NCBI GenBank assembly: GCA_036641395.1
Contig: JAVWEY010000039.1
Location: 1 to 13,819, forward strand
Reading direction: 5' to 3'
DNA length: 13,819 bases
Origin: JAVXTH01 sp036641395
Lineage (GTDB): Bacteria > Bacillota_I > Bacilli_A > Erysipelotrichales > Erysipelotrichaceae
A program made the position numbers and the translations under genes. Positions within the stretch are counted from its first letter, which is position 1, and every line of letters starts with the position of its first letter. Below, piece after piece: positions 6,520-13,519 of this stretch. The notes under the pieces were generated by a model. The model had not been told where the DNA came from. It did no database searches and worked only from the letters and a program-made list of their open reading frames with translations.

Positions 6520-7952
6520 TGCAGATATTATTTGCGGCAGCAGAAGGCTTACCATTTGTAAAGAGTGGTGGGCTTGCTGATGTTATCGGATCACTTCCAC
6601 ATGAATTAGCAAATAAGGGACATGATGTTCGGGTTGTTATGCCTCTATATTTGAAAATTGCACAACTTCATCATCAAAATTTTACGTTTGAAAAAGAATT
6701 TGCAATTTCAATCACTTATCGTGATGTACCAGTAAGAATCTTTTCAACAATGGTTAAGAATGTAAAATATTATTTTATTGAACATAAAGATTATTTTGAA
6801 CGTGATGCATTATATGGATATTATGATGATGGTGAGCGTTTTGCTTTCTTTCAAAAAGCGGTTGTGGAAATGTTGAATCAGATGAATTATTTCCCTGATA
6901 TTCTACATAGTCATGATTGGCATACTGGAATGATACCGGCATTATGTAAAGAGTGTCATATGTATGATGAACGTTATCGTCGTATATCGCATGTCTATAC
7001 GATTCATAATCTAGCATATCAAGGTAACTTTGGTCCAGAGATGTTAGATTCTTGTTTAGGCTTACCTCATTATGTTTATGATAATGGTAATGTACGTTAT
7101 GATGGCGGCATCAGTTTCATGAAATCAGGAATTATTTATGCGGATAAGGTGACAACGGTTTCCCCAAGTTATGCACAGGAAATTCTAACTCCTCAATATG
7201 GAGAACATTTAGAACTAGTACTACAAATGCGTAAATATGATTTATGGGGTATTACAAATGGAATTGATATTGAATATTGGAACCCTAAAACAGATCCAGA
7301 ATTACCTTATAACTACAATAAAGTAAATGTTAAAGTTATGAAACAAAAGAATAAAATGGAACTACAAAAAGAGTTAGGTTTAGCAGTTGATGAAAATGTT
7401 CTATTGGTTGGCATTGTTTCACGCTTAACTTGGCAAAAAGGTATCTATTTATTAATTGAACAATTAAATGCATTATGTGCATTACCAATTCAATTGGTGA
7501 TTCTAGGTAATGGCGAAGGTGCACTAGAAGATAAAATGAGCCAATTAGCAGGAGGAAATCAAGGTAAGATTGCTTTCTATAAAGGCTACAATGAATCGCT
7601 TGCTCACCGCATCTATGCCGCTACAGACCTATTCTTTATGCCGTCTTTATTTGAACCTTGTGGTATTTCACAATTAATCTCAATGAGATATGGTACTTTA
7701 CCACTTGTACGTGAAACTGGTGGACTAAAAGACACTGTACAACCATTTAATGAATTTGAAAAGACAGGAAATGGCTTTAGCTTTGCCAACTACAACAGTG
7801 GTGAAATGATGCATGTATTACAAAGAGCATGTGATATATACTACAATCAAAACGATGATTGGAAGAAACTTGTTCGTAATGCGATGAATACGGATGTAAG
7901 TTGGGAAAAGAGTGCAAATGATTATATGAATTTATATTCAGGTTTAAAATAA
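6519..7952 (+). CDS. glgA: glycogen synthase (ADP-glucose type, GT5)
   Basis: Transfers glucose from ADP-glucose to the end of an alpha-1,4-glucan. The 477-residue length is standard. The N-terminal GT-B half has the ADP-glucose-binding variant KSGGLADV (15-22; the common form is KTGGLGDV) and HSHDWHTGMIP. The C-terminal half has SRLTWQKG and the signature EPCGISQLISMRYGTLPLVRETGG with the two glutamates of the E-x7-E type region. The start codon overlaps the glgD stop (TAATG) and has no good Shine-Dalgarno, so translation probably depends on ribosomes finishing glgD. It is the last gene of the operon; a strong terminator follows. Confidence 0.96.
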   Translation: MQILFAAAEGLPFVKSGGLADVIGSLPHELANKGHDVRVVMPLYLKIAQLHHQNFTFEKEFAISITYRDVPVRIFSTMVKNVKYYFIEHKDYFERDALYGYYDDGERFAFFQKAVVEMLNQMNYFPDILHSHDWHTGMIPALCKECHMYDERYRRISHVYTIHNLAYQGNFGPEMLDSCLGLPHYVYDNGNVRYDGGISFMKSGIIYADKVTTVSPSYAQEILTPQYGEHLELVLQMRKYDLWGITNGIDIEYWNPKTDPELPYNYNKVNVKVMKQKNKMELQKELGLAVDENVLLVGIVSRLTWQKGIYLLIEQLNALCALPIQLVILGNGEGALEDKMSQLAGGNQGKIAFYKGYNESLAHRIYAATDLFFMPSLFEPCGISQLISMRYGTLPLVRETGGLKDTVQPFNEFEKTGNGFSFANYNSGEMMHVLQRACDIYYNQNDDWKKLVRNAMNTDVSWEKSANDYMNLYSGLK

Positions 7953-7957
7953 TAACT

Positions 7958-7995
7958 AAGGTAGAAGCAGAGGTAAACATGCTTCTACCTTTTTT
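7958..7995 (+). terminator. intrinsic terminator of the glgCDA operon
   Basis: AAGGTAGAAGC (7958-7968) and GCTTCTACCTT (7981-7991) form a perfect 11-bp stem with a 12-base loop and a T run to 7995, starting 6 bases after the glgA stop. Confidence 0.93.
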
Positions 7996-8049
7996 CATTA
8001 GATAAACAAAATAAGATTGAATACTTTTGTTATGTTTCATCAGATAACA

Positions 8050-8058
8050 TGATATAAT
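8050..8058 (+). promoter_or_regulatory. extended -10 promoter of the Bro-N gene
   Basis: TG, A, TATAAT at 8050-8058 is a perfect extended -10. The best -35 (TTGTTA, 8027-8032) is 20 bases away, which an extended -10 tolerates. A 5-bp dyad, ATGTT 8032-8036 and AACAT 8046-8050, sits on the spacer and could be an operator. Confidence 0.6.
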
Positions 8059-8076
8059 TTTAGAAAAGGCGGCGAA

Positions 8077-8938
8077 ATGATGGATAAAGATAAGTCAATC
8101 AAATTATTTGAACAAAAGAGCATTCGGACGCATTGGGATGAAGAGCAAGGGGAATGGTATTTTTCTATTGTAGATGTGGTGCAAATTCTGACAGATAGTT
8201 TGGCAGGAAGAAAATATTGGAATAAACTAAAACAGCGATTAAAGGAAGAGGGAAATGAAACGGTGACAAATTGTCACCAGTTGAAAATGCTTGCTGCTGA
8301 TGGAAAAATGCGCCTGACTGATGTGGCAGATACGCAGCAGCTTTTAAGAGTAATTCAGTCAATTCCCTCTCCAAAAGCAGAACCTTTTAAAATGTGGCTT
8401 GCACAGGTTGGAAGTGAGCGAATTGATGAAACCGCAGACCCTGAGCTTACTATAGAACGGGCCTTGGAAACCTATCTCAAAAAGGGATATTCACAAGATT
8501 GGATAAATCAAAGGCTTAAATCTATCGAGGTTCGTAAAACGCTGACTGACGAGTGGGATTTGCGTGGAGTATCAAAAGGTTTGGAATATGCGATTTTGAC
8601 AGATGAAATCACACAAGCATGGTCAGGTAAAACGACAAAGCAGTACAAAGCAGTACAAAGCATTAAAAGGGCTTAAAAAAGAGAATTTGCGTGATAATAT
8701 GAGCAATGTGGAGCTTATCCTTAATATGCTTGCGGAAGCATCTACCACCGAGATTTCACAACAAGTACAACCTGAAACTTTAGAAACTAACAAAGAGGTA
8801 GCCCAAAAGGGTGGGGAAGTTGCGAAAGCGGCACGAGTACAACTTGAAGAAACTACTGGAAAGAGTGTTGTCACAAGCAAAAACGCAAAAAATTTCATTA
8901 CTCTAGGATCAAAAACAGATGATGAGCCACAAACTTAA
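8077..8938 (+). pseudogene. Bro-N / DinD-like antirepressor-type protein, frameshifted by a 10-bp duplication
   Basis: The N-terminal reading frame (8077-8676) carries a Bro-N domain: WYFSIVDVVQILTDS and YWNKLKQRLKEEG, then NCHQLKMLAADGKMRLTD and LLRVIQSIPSPKAEPFKMWLAQVG. Such proteins occur in phages, islands and as chromosomal DinD-like genes, and probably bind DNA. The conserved continuation (KGLKKENLRDNMSN, LNMLAEASTTEIS, VTSKNAKNF) lies in the next frame down to 8938. Removing one copy of a 10-bp tandem repeat at 8641-8660 rejoins both frames into exactly 283 codons plus stop. As it stands the first frame ends early after an abnormal VQSIKRA tail, giving 199 residues. Hand-counted 60-base lines reach 40-48% G+C, against about 30% in a glgD line, which suggests transfer. 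Ribosome binding site AAAAGGCGG precedes ATG 8077. Its role here is unknown. Confidence 0.88.
8641..8660 (+). repeat. 10-bp tandem duplication causing the frameshift
   Basis: CAGTACAAAG is present twice in direct succession (8641-8650, 8651-8660), preceded by the related ACGACAAAG. With one copy the protein reads KTTKQYKALKGLKKENL, the expected family sequence. Confidence 0.95.
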
Positions 8939-8955
8939 TTATGTTTAAACTGAAA

Positions 8956-8985
8956 GCCGTTTGTATAAATACAAGCGGCCTTTTT
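8956..8985 (+). terminator. intrinsic terminator after the Bro-N gene, possibly bidirectional
   Basis: GCCGTTTGTA (8956-8965) pairs with TACAAGCGGC (8970-8979), with one G-U pair, around a TAAA loop, followed by T at 8981-8985. Read on the other strand the stem is followed by the weaker TTTCAGTTT, 12 bases past the stop of the - strand gene, so it may end both transcripts. Confidence 0.85.
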
Positions 8986-8991
8986 GAATAT

Positions 8992-10836
8992 CTAGATTCG
9001 ATATAATAAATTTGTATAGTTATGATAGGTGTAATCAAATAATTGATAGTTAACACCAGATGCAGCGATAGGACTTGTGGCAACACTATTAAAAGATTCA
9101 ACCACTTTATCCCATGTAGCTTTACCAACAATACCATCAACGCTTAAGTTGTTGATACGTTGAAATTCTCGTACTGCTTTATCGGTTGCATTACCAAAGA
9201 TACCATCGACATTTATGATCATAGCGGAACCATATGAGAAATTAATTGTGTTTAAATAATATTGAAGGGCACGTACATTTTCACCTCTTGAACCGATTTT
9301 TAATGGTGTTCCAGGATAAGGAGGAACCGGTGGTATAATCGGACTTGCAACGCTAAGGGTATCTAAATACGCTTTGTAAAGGATATCCCAAGTTTGTTTA
9401 CCTACAATACCATCCGGTGTAATACGAGCGAGTCGTTGAAATTCAATAACAGAAGCATAAGTTCCTCTTCCAAAATTACTATCGACTTTAACCGGTGAAA
9501 CATGGGGTGTGAAATCGGATAGTTTTAATAGATAAAACTGTAGTTCTTGAACAGCGACACCTTTTGAACCTTGTCTTAAAATACCAGGGAAAACACCACT
9601 TGGTTTTTGCTGGTTTCCTTCAGAAGTAAGCTCTGCAAGTTTTTTAACGGCGACAAAGATATAAGATATTTTATACCAAGTACCCTTACCAATAATTCCA
9701 TCACTTGTTAAGTTAAACTGTTTTTGAAATACTTTAACACTTTTCTCGGTTGTCGCTCCAAAGATTCCATCAACTGGATAAATGGGAGGAATATTTGGGT
9801 AATTAACGGATATACGATTTAATTGATTTTGAATCATCGCAACCGCATCATTCTTAACTCCAAGTCTTAGATTAAAACCAGGGAAAGAACCAGATACTCC
9901 TTGGATTCGATCTGATTCAATGATTTCTATTTTATCTCCATAGTAATATTGAAGTATTTGAAAATTATTATAGCCTTTTAAAGCTAAGTCTTTTGATCCC
10001 CATTGTTTTAATCCTGGACATTGTGCTTGTTTTCCATCACAATACTCTGCATAGAATGGTTCAATATAATCAAACTTACGAATGTATTCATTAAATATTT
10101 CATCGACTAATTTTGATATATTCGTAAAGATATCACGACCATTTACATAAGCTTGATCAAATGCGGTACTGTTTGTAATTTGATAGTTATATCCTTTACT
10201 TAAATACCATTCAGTATAAACACGGTTTAATGCGAGTGATATTTGACAATAAATATTAGCTCTTAAACATTCTTCTGGCCAAGTCGGATAAATCTCACTT
10301 GAAGCAACATTTTTAATATAATCTTTAAAAGATATCGTTACGTTGGCAGCACTTGCAGTCGGTCTTCCTAAGTGCACGGTAATGAATTCAGGTATAATTG
10401 GAAAAGCTAATACAAAAGTTCCAAAACCCTCATCTGGGGCATTTCCTGAATTTGTGCCATCATTTTTGATTAGTGAATGTTCAGGAATAATAATTGAATC
10501 TTCACTTATATTACTTCTTGCACTTGGGAATAATTCAATTTGTTGAAGTGCTTGTTCACCCGCAAAGATTTGTATTCCATTAATATTAACCATGGCATAT
10601 CCCTCGAATGATATCTCTATATTGTAAGTACTATAAGGTAAACCAGTATATGTCTCATCGAGTGATAAGGAGCGATCTGGTGCCATTAACCATATTTCAG
10701 CGGTTTTACCGGTATCATCAGTTTGAAGATTATCAACAAATTGATAATCGTTAGAACATATTAATACGTTAACACCACTTAAGGGTAATGCTTGTGAAGC
10801 GGTGGTTATTTCTGCTATGAAAGAACCATATTGCAT
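8992..10836 (-). CDS. SleC-like spore cortex-lytic protein with three peptidoglycan-binding repeats
   Basis: A 614-residue protein resembling clostridial SleC, the germination-specific lytic transglycosylase of spore cortex. Residues about 1-105 look like a beta-sandwich of the carboxypeptidase-regulatory type. Residues about 145-310 are SpoIID-like: VASSEIYPTWPEECLRANIY, with Glu181 in the place of the SpoIID catalytic glutamate, then ITNSTAFDQ, GRDIF, the CDGKQAQC pair and GLKQWGS. Three PG_binding_1 repeats follow at about 323-395, 420-490 and 512-582, each ending in DGI(V/I)GKxTW. No signal peptide is visible, as expected for proteins packed into the spore from inside the mother cell or forespore. 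The ATG at 10836 is chosen because AGGAGGTG (10845-10852, - strand) is 8 bases before it; an in-frame TTG at 10842 is too close. The Csp proteases that activate SleC are not in the window. It could also be another vegetative or sporulation SpoIID/LytB-type enzyme. Confidence 0.85.
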   Translation of the reverse strand: MQYGSFIAEITTASQALPLSGVNVLICSNDYQFVDNLQTDDTGKTAEIWLMAPDRSLSLDETYTGLPYSTYNIEISFEGYAMVNINGIQIFAGEQALQQIELFPSARSNISEDSIIIPEHSLIKNDGTNSGNAPDEGFGTFVLAFPIIPEFITVHLGRPTASAANVTISFKDYIKNVASSEIYPTWPEECLRANIYCQISLALNRVYTEWYLSKGYNYQITNSTAFDQAYVNGRDIFTNISKLVDEIFNEYIRKFDYIEPFYAEYCDGKQAQCPGLKQWGSKDLALKGYNNFQILQYYYGDKIEIIESDRIQGVSGSFPGFNLRLGVKNDAVAMIQNQLNRISVNYPNIPPIYPVDGIFGATTEKSVKVFQKQFNLTSDGIIGKGTWYKISYIFVAVKKLAELTSEGNQQKPSGVFPGILRQGSKGVAVQELQFYLLKLSDFTPHVSPVKVDSNFGRGTYASVIEFQRLARITPDGIVGKQTWDILYKAYLDTLSVASPIIPPVPPYPGTPLKIGSRGENVRALQYYLNTINFSYGSAMIINVDGIFGNATDKAVREFQRINNLSVDGIVGKATWDKVVESFNSVATSPIAASGVNYQLFDYTYHNYTNLLYRI

Positions 10837-10853
10837 GGGCAAAACACCTCCTA

Positions 10854-10890
10854 GCCTATTATAGGCAGAAACTTATTATTGGAATAGGCA
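10854..10890. repeat. palindrome plus direct repeat ahead of the SleC-like gene
   Basis: GCCTATTATAGGC (10854-10866) is a perfect dyad around one base, directly upstream of the - strand ribosome binding site. ATAGGCA occurs at 10861-10867 and again at 10884-10890, a 23-base step (about two helical turns). This may be an operator. No sigma-A or confident sporulation promoter could be assigned for the - strand gene. Confidence 0.4.
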
Positions 10891-10919
10891 CATATTGTGA
10901 AATCGATGAAGTTCGTATC

Positions 10920-10948
10920 TTGTAAATGGATAATGTAAATGCTAGAAT
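10920..10948 (+). promoter_or_regulatory. promoter of the MBL-fold gene
   Basis: TTGTAA (10920-10925), 17-base spacer, TAGAAT (10943-10948), with TG at 10940-10941 one base before the -10 giving an extended -10. A perfect AGGAGG (10971-10976) precedes the ATG by 8 bases. Confidence 0.8.
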
Positions 10949-10984
10949 GAAATAAATAAGGAACGATAATAGGAGGAATCCACC

Positions 10985-11782
10985 ATGCAATTAAGAGTGC
11001 TTGTTGATAATCATACGTATGTTGATCAGTATTATTTAGGAGAACCAGCTGTATCCTACTATATTGAAGATGAAGGAGTTAAAATATTATTTGATGTAGG
11101 TTATTCGGATGCTTTTCTTCGTAATGCAGAAAGCATGGGAATTGATTTAGATGACTTAGATATGTTAGTGATATCGCATGGCCATAAGGATCATACTGGA
11201 GGATTGATTGATTTCTTTCATGATGAAGTAAAAGATATTGAACTAGTTGCTCATCCAGATGCTTTTCGTAGCGTATATGATGGAGATGAATTAATATCTT
11301 CACCAATGAATCTAGAGGAATTAGAACAATTCTGCACCTTGAAGTTAAGTAAAGAACCAGTGAAATTAACGGAGCATTTATGGTTCTTAGGTGAAATACC
11401 ACAATTAGTTGATTTTGAAGCAAGAACAGCAAATGGAACCCATAAAGATGGTTCTTTGGATTATAATCAAGATGATTCAGCCTTAGTGTATGATGGAGAT
11501 GATGGTCTTTATATCATCTGTGGTTGTGCTCATAGCGGTATTTGTAACATCTGTGAATATGCGAAACAAGTGTGTGGTAATATGCGAATTCAAGGAATTC
11601 TAGGTGGTTTTCATTTGTTTGCTGTTGATAAGCGAGTAAAGAAAACAATTGATTATCTAGCTCGTAGTTATGTAGAAGAATTATATCCATGTCATTGTAC
11701 CTCTTTTGCGGTACGCTCATTGATTCATCAAAGTATACCGGTTCATGAGGTTGGTGTTAATTTAGAATTAGAATGGAAGTAA
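10985..11782 (+). CDS. metallo-beta-lactamase-fold hydrolase, COG1237-like, substrate unknown
   Basis: A 265-residue cytoplasmic protein with the binuclear metal motif SHGHKDH (64-70: His65, His67, Asp69, His70) after the strand LDMLVIS. Likely further ligands are His183 in CGCAHSG, Asp163 or Asp164 in DDSALVYD, and His210 in LGGFHLF or His237 in YPCHCTSF. The GCAHSGICNI block and the GGFHL element are typical of the family that includes archaeal enzymes annotated as a dihydropterin-ribofuranosylaminobenzene phosphate synthase. In bacteria the substrate is generally unknown, so I assign no pathway. There are several cysteines around 179-197 (C179, C181, C187, C190, C197), a possible extra metal or redox site. 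The gene is monocistronic with its own promoter and terminator and divergent from the SleC-like gene. Confidence 0.88.
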   Translation: MQLRVLVDNHTYVDQYYLGEPAVSYYIEDEGVKILFDVGYSDAFLRNAESMGIDLDDLDMLVISHGHKDHTGGLIDFFHDEVKDIELVAHPDAFRSVYDGDELISSPMNLEELEQFCTLKLSKEPVKLTEHLWFLGEIPQLVDFEARTANGTHKDGSLDYNQDDSALVYDGDDGLYIICGCAHSGICNICEYAKQVCGNMRIQGILGGFHLFAVDKRVKKTIDYLARSYVEELYPCHCTSFAVRSLIHQSIPVHEVGVNLELEWK

Positions 11783-11787
11783 AGGCT

Positions 11788-11817
11788 AAGCAGTTGTCGC
11801 TATGACGATTGCTTTTT
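11788..11817 (+). terminator. intrinsic terminator after the MBL-fold gene
   Basis: AAGCAGTTGTC (11788-11798) pairs with GACGATTGCTT (11804-11814), 11 pairs including two G-U, loop GCTAT, T run to 11817. Confidence 0.88.
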
Positions 11818-11822
11818 AATTG

Positions 11823-11851
11823 TTGACAGAATTATTATTATAGATTACAAT
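11823..11851 (+). promoter_or_regulatory. promoter of padR-DUF2812 operon
   Basis: Perfect -35 TTGACA (11823-11828), 17-base spacer, -10 TACAAT (11846-11851). This is a strong promoter on sequence alone, and the palindrome at 11850-11879 begins within its -10. Confidence 0.9.
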
Positions 11852-11879
11852 ATCGATAGGCGATATCGTTCATCGATAT
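11850..11879. promoter_or_regulatory. concentric 30-bp palindromic operator, probably for PadR
   Basis: Outer arms ATATCGAT (11850-11857) and ATCGATAT (11872-11879) are perfect complements. The inner CGATATCG (11861-11868) is itself a palindrome with exactly the same centre (11864.5). Only the 3-base spacers break symmetry. It covers the end of the -10 and the expected start point, so a bound protein would block initiation. PadR repressors commonly control their own gene, hence the assignment, which is inference. Confidence 0.75.
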
Positions 11880-11893
11880 TAAGGAGTGATTGC

Positions 11894-12208
11894 ATGGCAA
11901 AACTAGGGTTAGAGAACTTAAGTGAATCGATGTTTTATGTCTTAATGGCGCTTCGCAAGGCGAACCGCTGTGGAACTGAGATTGCTGAATTTGTAAGTGT
12001 GAAGACCAAGCAAAGAGTTAATATTGGACCGGGTACTCTATATACTATCTTATCAAAATTTGAAAAAGAGCATTTAATTGAGGAAGTAGAAATAGTGGGA
12101 AGAAAGAGAACTTATCAGATTAGTGAAAAAGGCTTAAAGTATTTTTGTAATGAATACGATCGTTTGAAGAAGCTAGTGGAAGATGCTAGTAGTGAGGGAG
12201 AATTATGA
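11894..12208 (+). CDS. PadR-family transcriptional regulator
   Basis: A 104-residue winged-helix DNA-binding protein of the short (PadR-s1) type, normally dimeric. It opens with LSESMFYVLMALRKANRCGTEIAEFV. The wing/recognition stretch NIGPGTLYTILSKFEKEHLIEEV (49-71) contains the family hallmark GTLYxxLxxLexxgLI, followed by GRKRTYQISEKG (74-85) and a short C-terminal dimerisation helix. AAGGAG at 11881-11886 gives a ribosome binding site about 7 bases before the ATG. Its promoter carries a large palindrome, so autorepression is likely. The inducer cannot be read from sequence. The stop overlaps the next ATG (ATGA), so regulator and DUF2812 membrane protein are made together. Confidence 0.92.
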   Translation: MAKLGLENLSESMFYVLMALRKANRCGTEIAEFVSVKTKQRVNIGPGTLYTILSKFEKEHLIEEVEIVGRKRTYQISEKGLKYFCNEYDRLKKLVEDASSEGEL

Positions 12209-13404
12209 AATACAGATACATTATAAAAATGGTAAGAATATTTGAATATAAAGCATTAGAGAAGTACTTTGAAGAGATGGCAAAGAATGGATGGATGATT
12301 AATTCAATTAAAGCGGGTTATATGCGCTTTGTGAAGTGTGAAAGAAAAAGTTTGTATTTCAATATTGGTTTAGCAAATAATACAAGTATAATTGATCCAC
12401 TATATGTAGATGATAAAATAATCGACTATCGTGATTTTATAAAAACATTTAATTATGAATTTGTATGTAGTTATGGGGCAATTCAAGTCTTTGTAAGTGA
12501 AAAAGAAACACAACTTTATAATGAACCGGAAGTAGATAATAAGGTTCTATCGAAGATAGTCTTCAAAGATGAACTTAATAAAAGCATTGGTCAATTTATA
12601 TTGATGATATTCTTATTAATGATAAACCTAATCGATATTAATCAATATAAACTAGCGAATAGTCTTTGGATTATGTTGATTGCCTTTCTTATCATTGGAT
12701 TGCTTTACTCGATTGTACGAATTTATCCTTATTTAAAATTTCTTAAAACAAAAGAAATCAAACGAGATTTAGATATGTATATTCAAAAAAAGCCAATCGA
12801 ATGGTTTTACTTGTTGTTCATTCCTTTTGGAGTAATTCTAATCGCTTTAATGGGATTCAATTCATTCTCAATCGGGTTTATATTTATTATATTGCTAGTA
12901 TTATTGGTCTTTAAATTACCAATTCGACCTATTTTTAAATTGATAATATGCATACTTATGGTTTTGAGTTATAACTCGCTGAACATCACTTTAATACTAC
13001 AAACAAGTGAGGATGCAAAGATTAGTAAAGATAAACCAGTTATAAGTAATCAAGTTTTTAATCAAAGTAAAAAGAATGAATTCACAAATATGCAATCCGT
13101 TTTCATGCGTTATCAATTTGGTGAATTAGATATGGGTATGAAAGAGTATATCAATTATGATTATTATGAGGTATATGATACGATCTTAAAAGACTACTGT
13201 TGGGATAAAGTAATAAAAGAATATCATATAAATACTGAAATAATTAAGAAAGAGAATGGTATATTCACTTCAAAAGATTTAGGAATAAAACAAGATCAAG
13301 TGTCGGTCGTTAAAGAAGGAAATCAAATGATTGTTTTTATTCAGAAAATAAGTGAAGAAAAGCTACAAATTGTAAGTCATAGTTTAAAGAATAAAGGAAT
13401 ATAA
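12205..13404 (+). CDS. DUF2812-domain membrane protein
   Basis: A 399-residue protein whose N-terminal 110 residues match the DUF2812 pattern: an opening with aromatic and charged residues, LEKYFEEMAKNGWMI, then FVKCERKSLYFNI and a DYRDFIKTFNYEFVCSYGAIQVF segment. About five hydrophobic helices follow (roughly 128-143, 152-173, 200-217, 221-237 and 243-263). The tail of about 135 residues (265-399) is polar, contains many Lys/Glu and aromatic residues, and resembles nothing I recognise. Such genes typically follow padR in Firmicutes and are of unknown biochemical function; membrane sensing or stress roles are guesses. The start overlaps the padR stop, with GAGGGAG upstream. The overall A+T is high, like its neighbours. 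Confidence 0.82.
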   Translation: MKYRYIIKMVRIFEYKALEKYFEEMAKNGWMINSIKAGYMRFVKCERKSLYFNIGLANNTSIIDPLYVDDKIIDYRDFIKTFNYEFVCSYGAIQVFVSEKETQLYNEPEVDNKVLSKIVFKDELNKSIGQFILMIFLLMINLIDINQYKLANSLWIMLIAFLIIGLLYSIVRIYPYLKFLKTKEIKRDLDMYIQKKPIEWFYLLFIPFGVILIALMGFNSFSIGFIFIILLVLLVFKLPIRPIFKLIICILMVLSYNSLNITLILQTSEDAKISKDKPVISNQVFNQSKKNEFTNMQSVFMRYQFGELDMGMKEYINYDYYEVYDTILKDYCWDKVIKEYHINTEIIKKENGIFTSKDLGIKQDQVSVVKEGNQMIVFIQKISEEKLQIVSHSLKNKGI

Positions 13405-13433
13405 CTTTTACTAAAAATAAAATTTTCTGTGCC

Positions 13434-13462
13434 TTGACTTCAAGTAAGCAAGTCTTTATAAT
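13434..13462 (+). promoter_or_regulatory. promoter of guaB
   Basis: TTGACT (13434-13439), 17-base spacer, perfect TATAAT (13457-13462). The leader holds a small 7-bp hairpin (CAATTTT 13475-13481 with AAAATTG 13488-13494), too AT-rich and U-poor to be a clear terminator. No purine riboswitch sequence is recognisable. Confidence 0.88.
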
Positions 13463-13519
13463 GAACTAAATACTCAATTTTGTTTATAAAATTGATCATA
13501 TAAGAAGGAGATAGATAAA

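Noticed and set aside
8603..8938. Separate small gene starting at ATG 8603
   Set aside because: Its first residues overlap the Bro-N frame and its conserved part is the missing C-terminus of that protein; it is the displaced half of one gene.
8030..8946. TTATGTTT at 8030-8037 and 8939-8946 flanking the Bro-N gene as a target-site duplication
   Set aside because: Only 8 bases of very common AT-rich sequence, with no inverted ends or transposase; chance is a sufficient explanation.
10898..10911. TGAAATCGATGAAG as a second cre site
   Set aside because: The right half lacks the CA of the cre consensus and symmetry is poor.
13475..13494. Hairpin in the guaB leader as an attenuator or purine riboswitch
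   Set aside because: The leader is only about 50 nt, the stem is AT-rich with no T run, and no purine aptamer sequence is seen.
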